Below are positions 8,615 through 16,947 of a stretch of 57,630 nt of DNA, piece after piece. The stretch is from positions 1 through 57,630 of the forward strand of contig MTKO01000060.1 in assembly GCA_004028505.1 (NCBI GenBank), read 5' to 3'. The notes below the pieces were generated by a model that did not search any database, had not been told where the DNA came from, and saw only the letters and a program-made list of their open reading frames with translations. How positions within the stretch are numbered: the stretch's first letter is position 1; every line of letters starts with the position of its first letter. Source of the stretch: Candidatus Electrothrix aarhusensis. Its GTDB lineage: Bacteria; Desulfobacterota; Desulfobulbia; Desulfobulbales; Desulfobulbaceae. The translations under genes and the position numbers were made by a program.

Positions 8615-10369
8615 ATGGATTTGAAATTAATGACCTACTTGGTGGTGGGCGCAACCTTTGTCCTCTACATGTTTATTGCTTATAGGGCACGGGCCGGTAC
8701 AACCGGTGAGTTTTATGTCGCTGGCAAGGGTGTGCATCCGGTGCTTAACGGGATGGCCACAGGGGCAGACTGGATGTCTGCGGCTTCCTTTATCTCCATG
8801 GCCGGGTTGATCGCCTTCAAAGGATATGATGCATCTGTATTTTTGATGGGCTGGACCGGCGGTTACTGTCTGCTGGCTATGCTGCTGGCACCCTATCTGA
8901 GGAAATACGGTAAATTTACCGTACCCGAATTTATCGGTGACCGGTACTACTCTAATACGGCTCGGGTCGTGGCAGTTATCTGCTTGATTGTAGCCTCGCT
9001 GACCTATGTTATCGGCCAGATGAAGGGTGTTGGCGTTGCCTTTTCCCGCTTTCTTGAACTCCCCTATGAAGTCGGCCTAGGTGTCGGCATGGTTATTGTT
9101 TTCATCTACGCTGTTCTTGGCGGGATGAAGGGTGTTACCTACACTCAGATCGCCCAGTATTGCGTTTTGATTTTTGCCTATACTGTACCTGCGGTATTTA
9201 TATCTCTCCAGCTCACTGATAATCCTCTGCCCCAGTTGGGCTTGGGAGCACAGCTGAACGATGGATCAGGGATGTTCCTGCTGGAGAAGCTGGACAAAAC
9301 CTTGGTGGATCTTGGTTTTACCCAGTATACGACGCAGAACGGCAGTACCCTGAATATTTTTCTGTATACCCTGACCTTAATGATCGGTACAGCAGGTCTG
9401 CCCCATGTTATTACCCGTTTTTTCACCGTACCCAAGGTCAAAGATGCCCGTTCTTCCGTAGGCTGGTCTTTGGTCTTCATTGCTATTCTGTACACCACTG
9501 CCCCAGGTGTAGGTGCTATGGCTCGGCTGAACCTGATGGAAACCATTCGTCCGACCATGACGAGTCAGGATGGCCAACAACAAGCAGGAGAATGGCTTAA
9601 GTACGAAGAGCGTCCGCAATGGTTTAAAAACTGGGAAAAAACTGGTCTGCTGAAGCATGAGGACAAAAACGGCGATGGCAAAATTCAGTATGTAGGCCCT
9701 AATTATGTGGGTCTTGAAAACGAGATGGTCACGGTGGATCGGGACATCATGGTTCTGGCCAATCCTGAGATCGCCAAGCTACCTAACTGGGTAATCGCCT
9801 TAGTTGCGGCCGGTGGTATTGCTGCGGCTCTGTCCACAGCTGCCGGACTTCTGCTGGCTATTTCCTCTTCTATTTCTCATGATTTGCTCAAAGGGATTGT
9901 TGCAAAAAACATGAGCGATAAAAATGAGCTGATGGCTGGACGTATCGCTATGGCTGGCGCTATTGCTGTTGCTGGTTATTTTGGTCTTCATCCTCCGGGA
10001 TTCGCTGCCCAGGTTGTTGCTCTGGCTTTTGGTCTGGCTGCATCCTCTATCTTCCCGGCCCTGATGATGGGAGTCTTTGTTAAACGAGTCAATAATATCG
10101 GCGCGGTCTGCGGTATGCTTTCCGGTTTAGGTATTACGATGGTTTACATTTTTTGGTTCAAAGGCTGGTTCTTTGTGGCAGACACAGCAATGGCTGCCAA
10201 TACGCCAGAGAATTGGTTCCTCGGTATTTCTCCGGAAGCATTCGGCGCAGTTGGTGCCTTGGTGAACTTTGCTATCGCCTACTTGGTATCGCGCATTACT
10301 CCGCCACCGCCGGAACATATCCAGAATCTGATCGAAGATATTCGGGTTCCTGGAGTTATTCAGCGATAA
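8615..10369 (+). CDS. Sodium:solute symporter, VC_2705 / ActP-like
   Basis: A 584-residue SSS-family transporter, about 13 transmembrane helices, probably taking up acetate or another short carboxylate with sodium; the substrate is inferred from the family. The GKGVHPVLNGMATGADWMS region matches the SSS signature in TM1-TM2. Between helices near residues 310-385 is a long hydrophilic loop containing DKNGDGKIQ, an EF-hand-like calcium loop that this subfamily often carries. It partners the DUF4212 protein just upstream; the DUF294 and exonuclease genes lie upstream of the separate promoter. A strong terminator follows at 10406. The last 51 bp (10319-10369) are repeated almost exactly at 11649-11699. 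Confidence 0.88.
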   Translation: MDLKLMTYLVVGATFVLYMFIAYRARAGTTGEFYVAGKGVHPVLNGMATGADWMSAASFISMAGLIAFKGYDASVFLMGWTGGYCLLAMLLAPYLRKYGKFTVPEFIGDRYYSNTARVVAVICLIVASLTYVIGQMKGVGVAFSRFLELPYEVGLGVGMVIVFIYAVLGGMKGVTYTQIAQYCVLIFAYTVPAVFISLQLTDNPLPQLGLGAQLNDGSGMFLLEKLDKTLVDLGFTQYTTQNGSTLNIFLYTLTLMIGTAGLPHVITRFFTVPKVKDARSSVGWSLVFIAILYTTAPGVGAMARLNLMETIRPTMTSQDGQQQAGEWLKYEERPQWFKNWEKTGLLKHEDKNGDGKIQYVGPNYVGLENEMVTVDRDIMVLANPEIAKLPNWVIALVAAGGIAAALSTAAGLLLAISSSISHDLLKGIVAKNMSDKNELMAGRIAMAGAIAVAGYFGLHPPGFAAQVVALAFGLAASSIFPALMMGVFVKRVNNIGAVCGMLSGLGITMVYIFWFKGWFFVADTAMAANTPENWFLGISPEAFGAVGALVNFAIAYLVSRITPPPPEHIQNLIEDIRVPGVIQR

Positions 10370-10405
10370 TGAACTGATTCATTCAGTCTCGTTAACGCGT
10401 GCTGA

Positions 10406-10443
10406 CGGCATCTCAACCACCTTGGTTGAGATGCCGTTTTTTT
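10406..10443 (+). terminator. Rho-independent terminator of the symporter operon
   Basis: A perfect 13-14 bp stem (CGGCATCTCAACCA / TGGTTGAGATGCCG) with a three-base loop, followed by eight or more T. A degenerate copy of the same terminator lies at 14019-14054. Confidence 0.92.
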
Positions 10444-10611
10444 TATAATCTATCCGGTTCTTCCGAGGAGCCGTAGCGAAGAACTTCTTGAACTTGCTCC
10501 ATCAGTTTCAGCCTCGGGTTCGGAGGTAATTTTGTTTACTCTTTTTGTTTTTCGTGTTAGCTGATTGATATCAGGTAAATTGTAGGCGAGAATTGATAAA
10601 TGGCAAATGGT

Positions 10612-10711
10612 TCCGTTTTTATCGCCTTAATATCGAGATAATAAATAGCATTTTCCGGTACCTATTGCAGTCAATAGTATGGAAAGTTTTCCTCTTATTA
10701 ACACTGTTATC
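10612..10711 (-). repeat. Dispersed 5'-gene element, copy D
   Basis: About 100 bp that, read on the minus strand, match 46589-46690 and 40802-40900 at roughly three quarters of positions. Shared core words are GTTAATAAG, GGAAAACTTTCC and CTATTGACTG. Its end lies 9 bp before the ATG of the HNH gene at 10721. Confidence 0.7.
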
Positions 10712-10720
10712 TTTTAGATT

Positions 10721-11548
10721 ATGGGATTTGACATAAAACAAGCATCAAATACGATGAATTTGGTTTACGTACCAACCAAAAAGGAAAAAGAAGAAAATAT
10801 TAAGACCTGTCATATTTGCCTTAAATCGAAAGATCTAACGTACGAACATGTCCCACCTAAAAAGGCCTATAATCAATACAATAAATTGTGGGATAGACTT
10901 CAACTTAAAAAAAATATTTCAAGCAGGACTTTTCAAGCGAGAGGTGGCTTCAGGGTTCATACTCTATGCAAGAGCTGCAACAATGAAATATGCTCTCTAT
11001 ATGCAAAGGAATATATTTCAATGGTTAAGCAACTTGTAGAAAAACCACAGATTTTTGATAAAGAGGGAGAGGCGAAAATTTTTTCAATAGAAATTAATAG
11101 GTTGTTTGTAGCAAAAGAAATTGCAACAATGATATTGGCAACCGAACCTCTATCTTTTGCAAGACATAATTATGATTTAAGAAAATTTGTATTGGATAAA
11201 ACTTATAAATCCAAACCTGGATTCAAAGTGTTGTCTTTTTTGGTTCCTAACAGCATATATGCAGGAACAATTTCTAAAACCCATGGTAGAGTGGATACCT
11301 ACGCACCGGGATTCAAACTTACTGGTGGAGAAATCTCTTGGTTCCCATTTGGTATTGTTTACGCCTCAGAAATTGGAGAAGGTTATAATTTGTCTGAGTT
11401 TTTAGACATCTCAAATTGGTTCTTTGGAAACAACGTAGAAAGTAGAAATTCTATAATGGTAAAACTTTATACCAGATTGACAGGTATAGAATCTTTACAA
11501 TCATTAGTTCATTCTCAAAGAAACAGACCTCAGATAGATGATTATTAG
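10721..11548 (+). CDS. HNH endonuclease-like zinc-binding protein
   Basis: A 275-residue AT-rich gene unlike its GC-richer neighbours, which suggests transfer. The N-terminal third has CHIC at 30-33, a histidine in YEHVPPKKAY (H43) and CKSCNN at 83-88: a treble-clef arrangement of the HNH type, with H43 and N87/N88 as possible active-site residues. The remaining 180 residues resemble nothing I recognise and lack membrane segments. HNH nucleases work in homing, restriction or phage defence; the role here is open. No ribosome binding site is evident before 10721; ATG at 10754 is an alternative. The gene stands alone, with repeat copy D directly upstream. Confidence 0.6.
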   Translation: MGFDIKQASNTMNLVYVPTKKEKEENIKTCHICLKSKDLTYEHVPPKKAYNQYNKLWDRLQLKKNISSRTFQARGGFRVHTLCKSCNNEICSLYAKEYISMVKQLVEKPQIFDKEGEAKIFSIEINRLFVAKEIATMILATEPLSFARHNYDLRKFVLDKTYKSKPGFKVLSFLVPNSIYAGTISKTHGRVDTYAPGFKLTGGEISWFPFGIVYASEIGEGYNLSEFLDISNWFFGNNVESRNSIMVKLYTRLTGIESLQSLVHSQRNRPQIDDY

Positions 11549-11648
11549 CAGATAATCGGGTAGCCCGGGGGCTACCTCAGCCCCGTAACACCCTGCATGC
11601 GAATCCGCACAGAAACAATCGGGGACACGTTCTATTCCTCGGCAGGAA

Positions 11649-11699
11649 ATCCATAATCTGATTGAAGATATTCGAATTCATGGAGTTATTCAGCGATAA
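11649..11699 (+). pseudogene. Duplicated 3' end of the symporter gene
   Basis: These 51 bp match 10319-10369 with 5 mismatches, offset by exactly 1330 bp, and still encode IHNLIEDIRIHGVIQR and the stop. Nothing else of the symporter is present, so this is a leftover of a partial duplication or of a lost second copy. Just upstream (11611-11633) is a CGGGGACACGTTCTATT-type sequence, a kind I associate with repeat-associated debris in environmental genomes. Confidence 0.75.
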
Positions 11700-11700
11700 A

Positions 11701-11714
11701 GACTTGATCCTCAG
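11701..11714 (+). repeat. 14-bp direct repeat, left copy (right copy 12759-12772)
   Basis: GACTTGATCCTCAG occurs here, directly after the duplicated symporter end, and again at 12759-12772. The pair brackets the methyltransferase gene, consistent with insertion or slippage between short homologies. Confidence 0.6.
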
Positions 11715-11835
11715 AGCACTGCCAGGGAAATAAGGGTAGACCACTATTTAATTCCTGATGAGATGCAAAATGCTCTCAAGCGTTTGGATTAATGGCGACG
11801 ATGATAGACTAAAGCTGGTAACTTATTTAGGTATA

Positions 11836-12621
11836 TCATCCTTTTTGATAAAGATGGGGCTGATCGTGAAAATCATCAAAGGAGAGGAACGATTGTTTCG
11901 TTTCCTTTGTGGCATTATTTCCTACTTCATGGCCGTGGATCAACTCAAAAAAAACGTTGTTAGCTGTGCATCCATTTCTGTCCTCACCGATATACAAAAG
12001 ATGTTGGCCAGGACGCAGGGCCTGCCAGATGCGGGAGGCCAAGTCATCCTCCTCGGGCCAGGCTAGGATGAACAGCTCAACTTCAGGATGAAGGCGCAGA
12101 TAATCGAGGGAATCCATTTGCTGGACAATATCAAGATATCGGTCCGGTGGAAAATCAGGCCAGGTTTTGTTATCGATGGAGGCTTGCACCCTGATCCCGT
12201 ATTTGCAGAGCCAGTGCCCAAGCCAGCCGATGCCAGCCCCGATTTCAACAATGCTTGTGAAATCGTTGCAAAGCAGTTGAAGGGATCGTATGAATTCATC
12301 GGTGAGAAGCACATAGGATTGTCCGACGTAGGACTCCCTGACCATCATGGTGAGCAGCTGTTTTTTTCGGTCGAAGTCCCCGGCTTCGATCCATTGACGG
12401 TCAGTATAGATGTGGCTCTTGATTTGAGCGATTGTCGGCAGTCGCTTACTGGTGAGTGAAAAGGTCTGACGTAGGATGGGATGGATACTGTCAGATGAGC
12501 AGTCAGGGACTGATATTTTTTTCGTTAATGATAATTGCATTTGTTCCCAAGACCAGCACAACCAACTCAGCCGTTTTTCAACGGGGGAAGTCGAATGCTG
12601 TTGCTTTTTTATTTGAGGCAT
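11836..12621 (-). CDS. SAM-dependent methyltransferase-like protein
   Basis: A 261-residue protein from ATG at 12621 (the frame is open to GTG at 12687). The centre holds the class I methyltransferase motif I, VEIGAGIGWLG (E126, G128, G130, G132), followed by an alternating strand/helix pattern and a motif II/III-like stretch VELFILAWPEEDDL. This suggests it binds S-adenosylmethionine; the substrate is unknown. The first 100 residues are helical and family-specific. No neighbour is functionally related, and the gene lies between 14-bp direct repeats in a rearranged stretch, so horizontal arrival is likely. Family moderately sure. Confidence 0.65.
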   Translation of the reverse strand: MPQIKKQQHSTSPVEKRLSWLCWSWEQMQLSLTKKISVPDCSSDSIHPILRQTFSLTSKRLPTIAQIKSHIYTDRQWIEAGDFDRKKQLLTMMVRESYVGQSYVLLTDEFIRSLQLLCNDFTSIVEIGAGIGWLGHWLCKYGIRVQASIDNKTWPDFPPDRYLDIVQQMDSLDYLRLHPEVELFILAWPEEDDLASRIWQALRPGQHLLYIGEDRNGCTANNVFFELIHGHEVGNNATKETKQSFLSFDDFHDQPHLYQKG

Positions 12622-12883
12622 TCTGTAAATACTTGAATTACCAGAGGGCACAAAGAATTTTAGTGCAATAAATAAGGAACAAGCCACGTTTTACTTTTAT
12701 ATTATTGCCCCTTAACGAGGGCGTTATGTATGAAAACATGGAACTGGTGAAAAGAGAAGACTTGATCCTCAGTAGTTTGTTTTTAAGAAGTTAATACCTT
12801 GGCAAGAAATCTGGGCTTTTCAAAAAATCGATAAAGCAAGGATTTCGATATTTTAAATGAATTTTAAAATAGAGGAAAAGTAA

Positions 12884-13989
12884 ATGGAAACCAAGCAGGC
12901 ACTCTTAAACGACTATAGCATGGGAGATATGAAGCTTAAGAATCGTGTGGTCATGGCTCCCATGACCCGCAGTCGGGCAGATAACCCCGGCAATGTAGCG
13001 ACTGACCTTGTAGCTGAGTATTATGCCAGAGAGCTTCGGCAGGCCTGATTATATCCGAGGGTTCGCAGATATCGAAGCGGGCAGTTGGATACATCAACAC
13101 GCCGGGTATCCATTTAGATGAGCAGGTGGAAGGATGGAAGAAAGTAACCGCTGCTGTCCATGCGAAGGGCGGAAAAATATTTATTCAGCTTTGGCATGTG
13201 GGCCGCATGTCCCATCCGGATTTTCACAATGGAGAGCTGCCGCTGTCGGCATCTGCAATAAATCCGCATTCTAAATCCTACACTCCTCAGGGGTTCAAAG
13301 ATACTGTGACGCCCAAGGCCATGACGGTTGATGAGATAAAAGAGACTATCACTGATTTCGGTCGAGCAGCAAAAAATGCCATGGCCGCAGGATTTGACGG
13401 TGTGGAGATCCACGCATCCAATGGCTATCTGCTTCATCAGTTTTTCAGCAGAACATCCAATGAGAGAACGGATGAATACGGCGGTTCAATAGAAAATAGG
13501 GCGAAAATTCTCTTTGAGGTAATAGACGAAGTGAAGAAATATATGCCTGAGAACCGTATTGGCGTGAGACTCAACCCTTCACTTCATGATCTCTTTGGCA
13601 TGACCCTTGATGAGGAAAGTGTCCCCACTTTTGACTATATAGCCAAGAGACTCAATGATTACGATCTGGCTTACCTGCATCTTTCAGAACCATTTACAGA
13701 TGTGACCGATGTACCCGGAGCAGAACCCAACATAGCCATGCATTACAGGCCTATGTATAAAGGAACACTTGTGATAAATACAGCCTTTAACAGGGAAACG
13801 GGTAATAAAGTTATTGATGATGGTCTGGCTGATCTTGTGGCTTATGGAAAGCTTTTTATCTCAAATCCTGATCTTGTTGAGAGATTTGAGGCGGGGCCTG
13901 AAACAGCAGCGTGGAACGAGGAGACGTTTTATACCACTGGACCCATGGGGTATACAGACTACCCTTTGCTTGAGCAGTCTTCGTCTTGA
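12884..13989 (+). CDS. NADH:flavin oxidoreductase, old yellow enzyme (NemA-like), frameshifted
   Basis: FMN enzyme of the old-yellow-enzyme family (N-ethylmaleimide reductase / alkene reductase type) that reduces activated C=C bonds or nitro groups with NAD(P)H. ATG at 12884 follows AGAGGA. The N-terminus has KLKNRVVMAPMTRSRA. The frame breaks in AEYYA (about 13026); the continuation, in the -1 frame, reads ASAGLIISEGSQIS, WHVGR, the GFDGVEIHASNGYLLHQF signature, NERTDEYGGS and AYGKLFISNPDLVERF. One extra C (GCC to GCCC) restores the family-standard YYAQRASAG. Length, about 368 residues, is normal. I read this as an undercalled base in an intact gene. A terminator follows at 14019. Confidence 0.85.
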
Positions 13990-14018
13990 TTCATGCAGGC
14001 TTGTTGAGGCGTGCTGAA

Positions 14019-14054
14019 GGCATCTCAATCACCTTGGTTGAGGTGTCTTTTTTT
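14019..14054 (+). terminator. Rho-independent terminator, degenerate copy of the one at 10406
   Basis: GGCATCTCAATCA / TGGTTGAGGTGTC with a CCT loop and a run of nine T. Stem includes G-U pairs. The flanking GCGTGCTGA is also shared with the terminator at 10406, so the two are homologous. Confidence 0.85.
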
Positions 14055-14070
14055 TTGCAATCGGTGAGAT

Positions 14071-14093
14071 TTTTCCGCTTATTAATACTGTTA
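14071..14093 (-). repeat. Dispersed 5'-gene element, copy E (short)
   Basis: TTTTCCGCTTATTAATACTG is the gene-proximal end of the same element seen at 10612, 40802, 42545 and 46589. It ends about 30 bp before the ATG at 14123. Confidence 0.55.
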
Positions 14094-14122
14094 GTACGTT
14101 AATTTAATAATTTGGAGACGTT

Positions 14123-15067
14123 ATGAATTTGCTAGACATCCTTTCCGCCGGAAAGCGAGACCTTAACGAAGAGAATGTATCCTCGTTTATGGCATGGTTG
14201 CTCGACCCCGGACAATCTCACGGTTGCGGAGTACTTTTCCTAAAGCATTTACTTAATACAATTGATAAGGAAAAATTTGAATTTTTTACTGAAAATATTT
14301 TTAATACAGTTTCTTACCGCCAGTTAAACCCGATAAAAGTGGACGTGATGGTTGAAGAGACCGTGGAAACCTCTGCGGGAAAAAGGCGGGATATAGATAT
14401 AGTCATCATACTGTCAAAAGGTGACATATTTCATGTTCTTGGTATTGAAAACAAAATTCGGAAATCGGCCTGCGATCACAACCAACTTAAAGATGAATAT
14501 GAAGGACTTGCATCTTCATATCCCGATGCAGAGATCAGTTTTTTGTATCTGACGCCGGGCAAATCGAACAGGTTCAAAGACGCTTTCAGGTTATTACCGG
14601 AAAAGATAACGAGTCTACATCTCAGCTGGACAAAGACAGCATCAGTCTTAGATGAAGTCACCTTCACAGATATTCTGCGAAATATTCTCAGGGATGATAC
14701 AGAAGCAAAGATTGACCCACTCTCGCAAGAAGTCCGATTTGTCCTGAAGTCATTTATATTGTTCGCTGAAAACGGATTCCGGTCACAAACATACAAAGAA
14801 GCGTCTGCGTCGGTTTCAGGTAGCAGAACAAAATACTTTAAAGGCGTTGTAGCGGGGTTGGAAGGGATAGAAACACTCTCGGAACAGAAAGAGGTTTTTA
14901 TCGGATATATAGGAGGTATTAATGAATTACAAAAAGCAGATTTGAGTCAGCTTGAAAATCGACCTTTCAAGTGGGATGATAATCTTGACGGGAAAAAAGC
15001 TTCTAACTGGATAGAAAAAGATGAATTTGTAGGTATTGTCAAAAAGAAAGGTTGGACGGACTCGTGA
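14123..15067 (+). CDS. PD-(D/E)XK nuclease superfamily protein
   Basis: A 314-residue protein with the nuclease core RRDIDIVI (D90, D92) followed 17 residues later by GIENKI (E109, K111), the D...ExK arrangement of PD-(D/E)XK enzymes of the PDDEXK_4 type. The N-terminus (NEENVSSFMAWLLDP) is typical of these accessory nucleases. Start ATG at 14123 has GGAG upstream. It is likely a DNase of restriction or defence type, but no partner is adjacent. The C-terminal 100 residues match no domain I know. It is one of the genes abutted by the dispersed 5' element. Confidence 0.7.
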   Translation: MNLLDILSAGKRDLNEENVSSFMAWLLDPGQSHGCGVLFLKHLLNTIDKEKFEFFTENIFNTVSYRQLNPIKVDVMVEETVETSAGKRRDIDIVIILSKGDIFHVLGIENKIRKSACDHNQLKDEYEGLASSYPDAEISFLYLTPGKSNRFKDAFRLLPEKITSLHLSWTKTASVLDEVTFTDILRNILRDDTEAKIDPLSQEVRFVLKSFILFAENGFRSQTYKEASASVSGSRTKYFKGVVAGLEGIETLSEQKEVFIGYIGGINELQKADLSQLENRPFKWDDNLDGKKASNWIEKDEFVGIVKKKGWTDS

Positions 15068-15070
15068 AAA

Positions 15071-15085
15071 ATAGGGGCAGACCCC
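15071..15085. repeat. Short GGGG-CCCC palindrome (REP-like)
   Basis: ATAGGGGCAGACCCC just after the nuclease stop. Related sequences occur at 41177-41199, 42608-42627 and as a half-site at 56501-56514, each next to an accessory gene. Confidence 0.45.
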
Positions 15086-15129
15086 GACTGATTGTAATCA
15101 TCCGCATATTACGATAGACTATCAGGACG

Positions 15130-16935
15130 TTACATATCCCCGCTAATCCGCAACGCTTCCTCCACAGTGGTCAATCCACTACGCACCTTTTGCCAAGCAT
15201 CTTCGTTCAGGGTGGTCATACCCTCGCGGATGGCAACCTGACGCAGCTCGGCATCCGTGGCCTTATCCGCCACCATTTTTTTGATCTTATCCGATAAAGG
15301 AAAAACCTCAAAAACGCCCATCCTGCCAGAATACCCCGTCTTGCGACACTCCTTGCACCCTTTTCCCCGCTTCAGCTCTATCGTGCCCTGGCCGGAAACC
15401 GAAAAACCCATTTTTTGCAGTTCCTCAATATCAGCCTGATAAGACTCAATACAGTGAGGGCAAATTTTCCGAACAAGGCGTTGCGCCAAGGCTCCAAGCA
15501 TGGTGGAGCCGATCAGGAAGGATTCCAGGCCGAGGTCTTGCAGGCGAACAATGGTGGAAACTGCATCATTGGTGTGCAGGGTGGAAAAAACCAGATGACC
15601 GGTCAAAGCCGCCTGAACCGCATGGGTGGCCGTGTCAAAATCTCTGATCTCACCGATCATGATTACATCCGGATCCTGGCGTAAGATATTGCGCAGGATA
15701 GTAGAAAAGGTTACGTCAATCTGGTGCTGCACCGAGATTTGATTAAAATCCTCATGCACCATCTCCACCGGGTCTTCCACTGTGACGATGTTAATCTTCG
15801 GTGAGGCTATTTTTTTCAAGGTAGAATACAGGGTTGTGGATTTACCACTTCCTGTGGGACCGGTTACCAGGACAATTCCATGCGGTGCAGTGATAAAGGA
15901 ATTGTACACAGCCTTATCCCGCTTAGAGAACCCTAAGTCATTCAAATCCTGAAAAATAACATTGCTATCCAGGATACGCATAACGGTTTTCTCGCCGAAG
16001 GAAACTGGAATAGTTGAAACACGCAGTTCTGCCTCCTTGCCGTCTTTCTGCCCGATTTTGATCCTGCCGTCCTGGGGCCTACGCTTTTCTGCGATGTCCA
16101 TACGGGCCAATGCCTTGATGCGGGAAGTAATGGCTGAATGCACTGCCTTGGGAAGCTTATAAATCGTGTGCAGAACACCGTCGATTCGGTAGCGGATCAG
16201 ACAGCTCTCCCTCTTGGGCTCCACATGGATATCACTGGCTCGTTGCTCCAGAGCGTAGTTGAACAGGTGGTTGACCGCTGCCTTGATATGCTGGTCCGTG
16301 GAACTGAGTTCTTGGGCGCTGGAGAGTTTGACATACTGCTCCAGATTACCGATATCCACTGTTGAGCTGCTGCTATTTGTGGAAAATTGGCTTTCTGCCG
16401 CAGTAATGGAGCGTTGAAAACCGAAAAACTCAGAGAGGATTTTTCTGATGTCGGAGCGAGTGCTGAGGTAGGGCTTGAGTTCTGTCTGATTGACCTGCTC
16501 AATATCCTGCAAAGGGGTTTTGTTATCCGGGTCGTAAGTCACGACCTGCAACACGCCGTTGCGGATTTCAAAAGGGAGAATCAGGTGATTAATAGCAAAG
16601 GAGCGGGGGATGGTCTTGGTGACGATCTCGATATCCAGCTCAAGGGGATCAAGCTTTTTAAAAGGAATGCCTAACTTGCGGCTTACCGCCCGCATGATCA
16701 GTTCTTCTGTGAGGATTCGTTGCTGCTTGCCCGTCGCCACTTCCAATTTCAGGGAGGCAAGGATGTCCACCATATCAGGATATCCGCGCCCGGCCTGTTT
16801 CTGCCCCCCCTGAAGCTTGAGAAGCTGTTGGCTTTGCCGTTCCTTATGACGGAGCACAAATTGCTTCTGTTTCGCTGTTAATAAGCGTTGTGAAATAAGC
16901 AGATCAAGAAGTTTGTCGCTGTTCAGCAATCCCAT
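15130..16935 (-). CDS. pilB: Type II secretion / type IV pilus ATPase GspE/PilB
   Basis: A 601-residue hexameric ATPase that powers pilus or pseudopilus assembly at the inner membrane. An N-terminal MshEN-like domain (about 60-180) is followed by the bipartite ATPase: arginine-rich segment SDIHVEP...RYRIDG, Walker A GPTGSGKST (359-367), Asp box VTVEDPVE, Walker B DVIMIGEIRD, and His box LHTNDA. The zinc-binding cysteines near 492-495 and in GKGCKEC mark the GspE/PilB type and exclude a PilT retraction ATPase. No other pilus gene is in the window, so PilB and GspE cannot be separated. bamD lies just upstream in the same direction. Confidence 0.88.
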   Translation of the reverse strand: MGLLNSDKLLDLLISQRLLTAKQKQFVLRHKERQSQQLLKLQGGQKQAGRGYPDMVDILASLKLEVATGKQQRILTEELIMRAVSRKLGIPFKKLDPLELDIEIVTKTIPRSFAINHLILPFEIRNGVLQVVTYDPDNKTPLQDIEQVNQTELKPYLSTRSDIRKILSEFFGFQRSITAAESQFSTNSSSSTVDIGNLEQYVKLSSAQELSSTDQHIKAAVNHLFNYALEQRASDIHVEPKRESCLIRYRIDGVLHTIYKLPKAVHSAITSRIKALARMDIAEKRRPQDGRIKIGQKDGKEAELRVSTIPVSFGEKTVMRILDSNVIFQDLNDLGFSKRDKAVYNSFITAPHGIVLVTGPTGSGKSTTLYSTLKKIASPKINIVTVEDPVEMVHEDFNQISVQHQIDVTFSTILRNILRQDPDVIMIGEIRDFDTATHAVQAALTGHLVFSTLHTNDAVSTIVRLQDLGLESFLIGSTMLGALAQRLVRKICPHCIESYQADIEELQKMGFSVSGQGTIELKRGKGCKECRKTGYSGRMGVFEVFPLSDKIKKMVADKATDAELRQVAIREGMTTLNEDAWQKVRSGLTTVEEALRISGDM

Positions 16936-16947
16936 AAGAACGTCTCG

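Noticed and set aside
12727..12795. 22-codon frame starting MYENMELVK before the old-yellow-enzyme gene
   Set aside because: Too short to support, and it contains the 14-bp direct repeat, so its content is explained by that.
10721..15067. CRISPR array or complete restriction-modification system in the accessory patch
   Set aside because: There are no regularly spaced repeats, and the HNH, methyltransferase and PD-(D/E)XK genes are in separate units with different directions, so they do not form one system.
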